From: Magnetospirillum moscoviense
Lineage (GTDB): Bacteria; Pseudomonadota; Alphaproteobacteria; Rhodospirillales; Magnetospirillaceae
Assembly: GCF_001650635.1 (NCBI RefSeq)
Contig: NZ_LWQU01000131.1
Coordinates: 1 to 45,796 of the forward strand
Reading direction: 5' to 3'
Length of the DNA stretch: 45,796 nucleotides
Shown: positions 45,100 through 45,796 of the stretch, one piece after another
Numbering within the stretch: the stretch's first letter is position 1
Layout: every line of letters starts with the position of its first letter
The notes under the pieces: model-generated
Told to the model about the DNA's origin: nothing
Seen by the model: the letters and a program-made list of their open reading frames with translations, nothing else
Databases searched by the model: none
Program-made: the position numbers and the translations under genes

Positions 45100-45796
45100 G
45101 AGCCCGTCCGGAAGGTTCTTGAGTCCGATGAATCAGTTGTGATTCCATAGCTCTCCAGACGAATCGGGGGGCAGCATGTGGACGAAGGAGAACCGGCGGG
45201 TCTATGAGCGGCGCGGCCTCCGCTATCCCAGCGACTTGACGGATGAAGAATGGGCGCTGGTGGAACCGTTGATTCCCCCGGCGAAACGTGGAGGCCGCCA
45301 GCGGACGGTCAACATCCGCGAGGTGTTGAACGGCGTTTTCTACGTGCTGATGACCGGGTGCCAGTGGCGGGCGCTGCCGACAGACCTGCCGCCCAAGAGT
45401 ACGGTGCATGAATATCTCGGGCTGTGGGAGTGGGATGGCACCCTGGCCCGCCTCCATCACGTGCTGTTCGTCGCGGTACGGGAGTTGGCTGGCAAGGAAG
45501 CCAGCCCGACAGCGGCGATCATCGACAGTCAGAGCGTCAAAGGCGCGGAAAAAGGGGGGCGCGGATCGACCCGTCGGGCTACGACGCGGGCAAAAAGGTC
45601 AAAGGCAAGAAGCGGCACATCGTCGTCGATACGCTCGGCCTGATCCTGGCGGCCCACATCCAGCCCGCCGATGTCCAGGACCGAGACGGCGCGTTGCCGG
45701 TGCTCAAGGAGGTCCGCCGCCTGTTTCCGTTCATCGTGCGGATCTTCGCCGATGGCGGTTACCAGGGCGCGGCCACGGCAGCGGCGGTGCGCGAAC
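45100..45796 (+). mobile_element. Insertion sequence, IS5 family (IS427-type), right part outside the window
   Basis: The left end is taken as GAGCCCGTCCGG at 45100, right where the caspase-like frame breaks. TAA at 45097-45099 could be the duplicated target (TNA is usual for this group). The second terminal repeat is outside the window, so both ends and family need confirmation. Confidence 0.7.
45176..45796 (+). CDS. IS5-family transposase in two frames joined by a -1 shift (partial)
   Basis: The first frame (45176-45643) has RRYPSDLTDEEWALVEPLIPP-like sequence, GVFYVLMTGCQWRALPTDLPPKSTVHEYL and the first DDE Asp in AAIIDSQSVKGAE. At A5G6 (45549-45559) the -1 frame takes over and continues with RIDPSGYDAGKKVKGKKRHI, VVDTLGLILAAHIQPADVQD and the second Asp in FADGGYQGA to the window edge. 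The open continuation without further breaks points to programmed frameshifting, as in many IS427-type elements, not to decay. The third catalytic Glu lies beyond the window. Confidence 0.85.

Overview
The window is high-GC (roughly two thirds G+C in the genes) and reads as a chromosomal segment of an alphaproteobacterium. Gene content fits the Rhodospirillales, probably Magnetospirillum/Phaeospirillum or a close relative: CowN (found in nitrogen-fixing Proteobacteria), a class I PHA synthase, Coq7, MsrPQ, MeaB and the order aminotransferase-hom-glpX-recJ. The genus is inferred from protein flavour, not from a marker gene. No rRNA, CRISPR, phage structural gene or magnetosome gene is visible.

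Layout. (a) 1-9.5 kb: a surface-sugar and flagellin-type block. A four-gene minus-strand operon (pseB, pseC, a Gfo/Idh oxidoreductase, and a fused SpsF-like cytidylyltransferase/class III aminotransferase) has 4-bp stop/start overlaps throughout. A 217-bp inverted-repeat element sits just upstream of pseB. Beyond it lie two divergent genes for flagellin-like proteins, then pseI and a HAD phosphatase. (b) 9.6-14.5 kb: a small Cys-tailed protein, a DUF2189 membrane protein, an enoyl-CoA hydratase, a family III CoA transferase, CobC, a second HAD hydrolase and tRNA-His. (c) 14.7-20.7 kb: a MotA/TolQ-like plus OmpA/MotB-like pair, then a minus-strand operon of two glycosyltransferases and an asparagine synthase-like amidotransferase. 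(d) 20.8-30.7 kb: YgfZ, a PAS-PAS-GGDEF diguanylate cyclase, MeaB, DsbB-Coq7, an M48 protease with a DUF898 membrane protein, an AcuI-type reductase, and MsrP-MsrQ with a coupled secreted protein. (e) 30.6-38.9 kb: two adjacent M17 aminopeptidases, CowN, a flippase-like membrane protein, PhaC, an OmpA-like lipoprotein, a DUF2293-like protein and a diheme cytochrome c. (f) 39-44.4 kb: an aminotransferase, homoserine dehydrogenase, a GlpX-like protein with a damaged active site, and RecJ, all overlapping. (g) 44.4 kb to the end: tRNA-Glu, then a more AT-rich stretch with a caspase-like gene cut by an IS5-family insertion that runs off the window.

How the genes work together. PseB, PseC and PseI are three steps of pseudaminic-acid-type nonulosonate synthesis. 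With two flagellin-like proteins between them, the block looks like a flagellin or surface glycosylation locus. The usual PseF, PseG and PseH are not in the window, and the fusion and oxidoreductase in the operon suggest a second activated sugar. Most of the rest is ordinary metabolism and envelope upkeep.

The observations most worth checking are: (1) the GlpX-like protein, which has lost conserved metal and catalytic positions at the usual locus; (2) the nonulosonate/fusion operon with the inverted-repeat element in its leader and the two odd flagellin-like proteins; (3) the caspase-like gene split by the IS next to tRNA-Glu; and (4) the small secreted four-cysteine protein translationally coupled to msrPQ. 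I did not find a clear new defence or mobile system; the caspase fragment is the only hint of one, and most of it lies outside the window.
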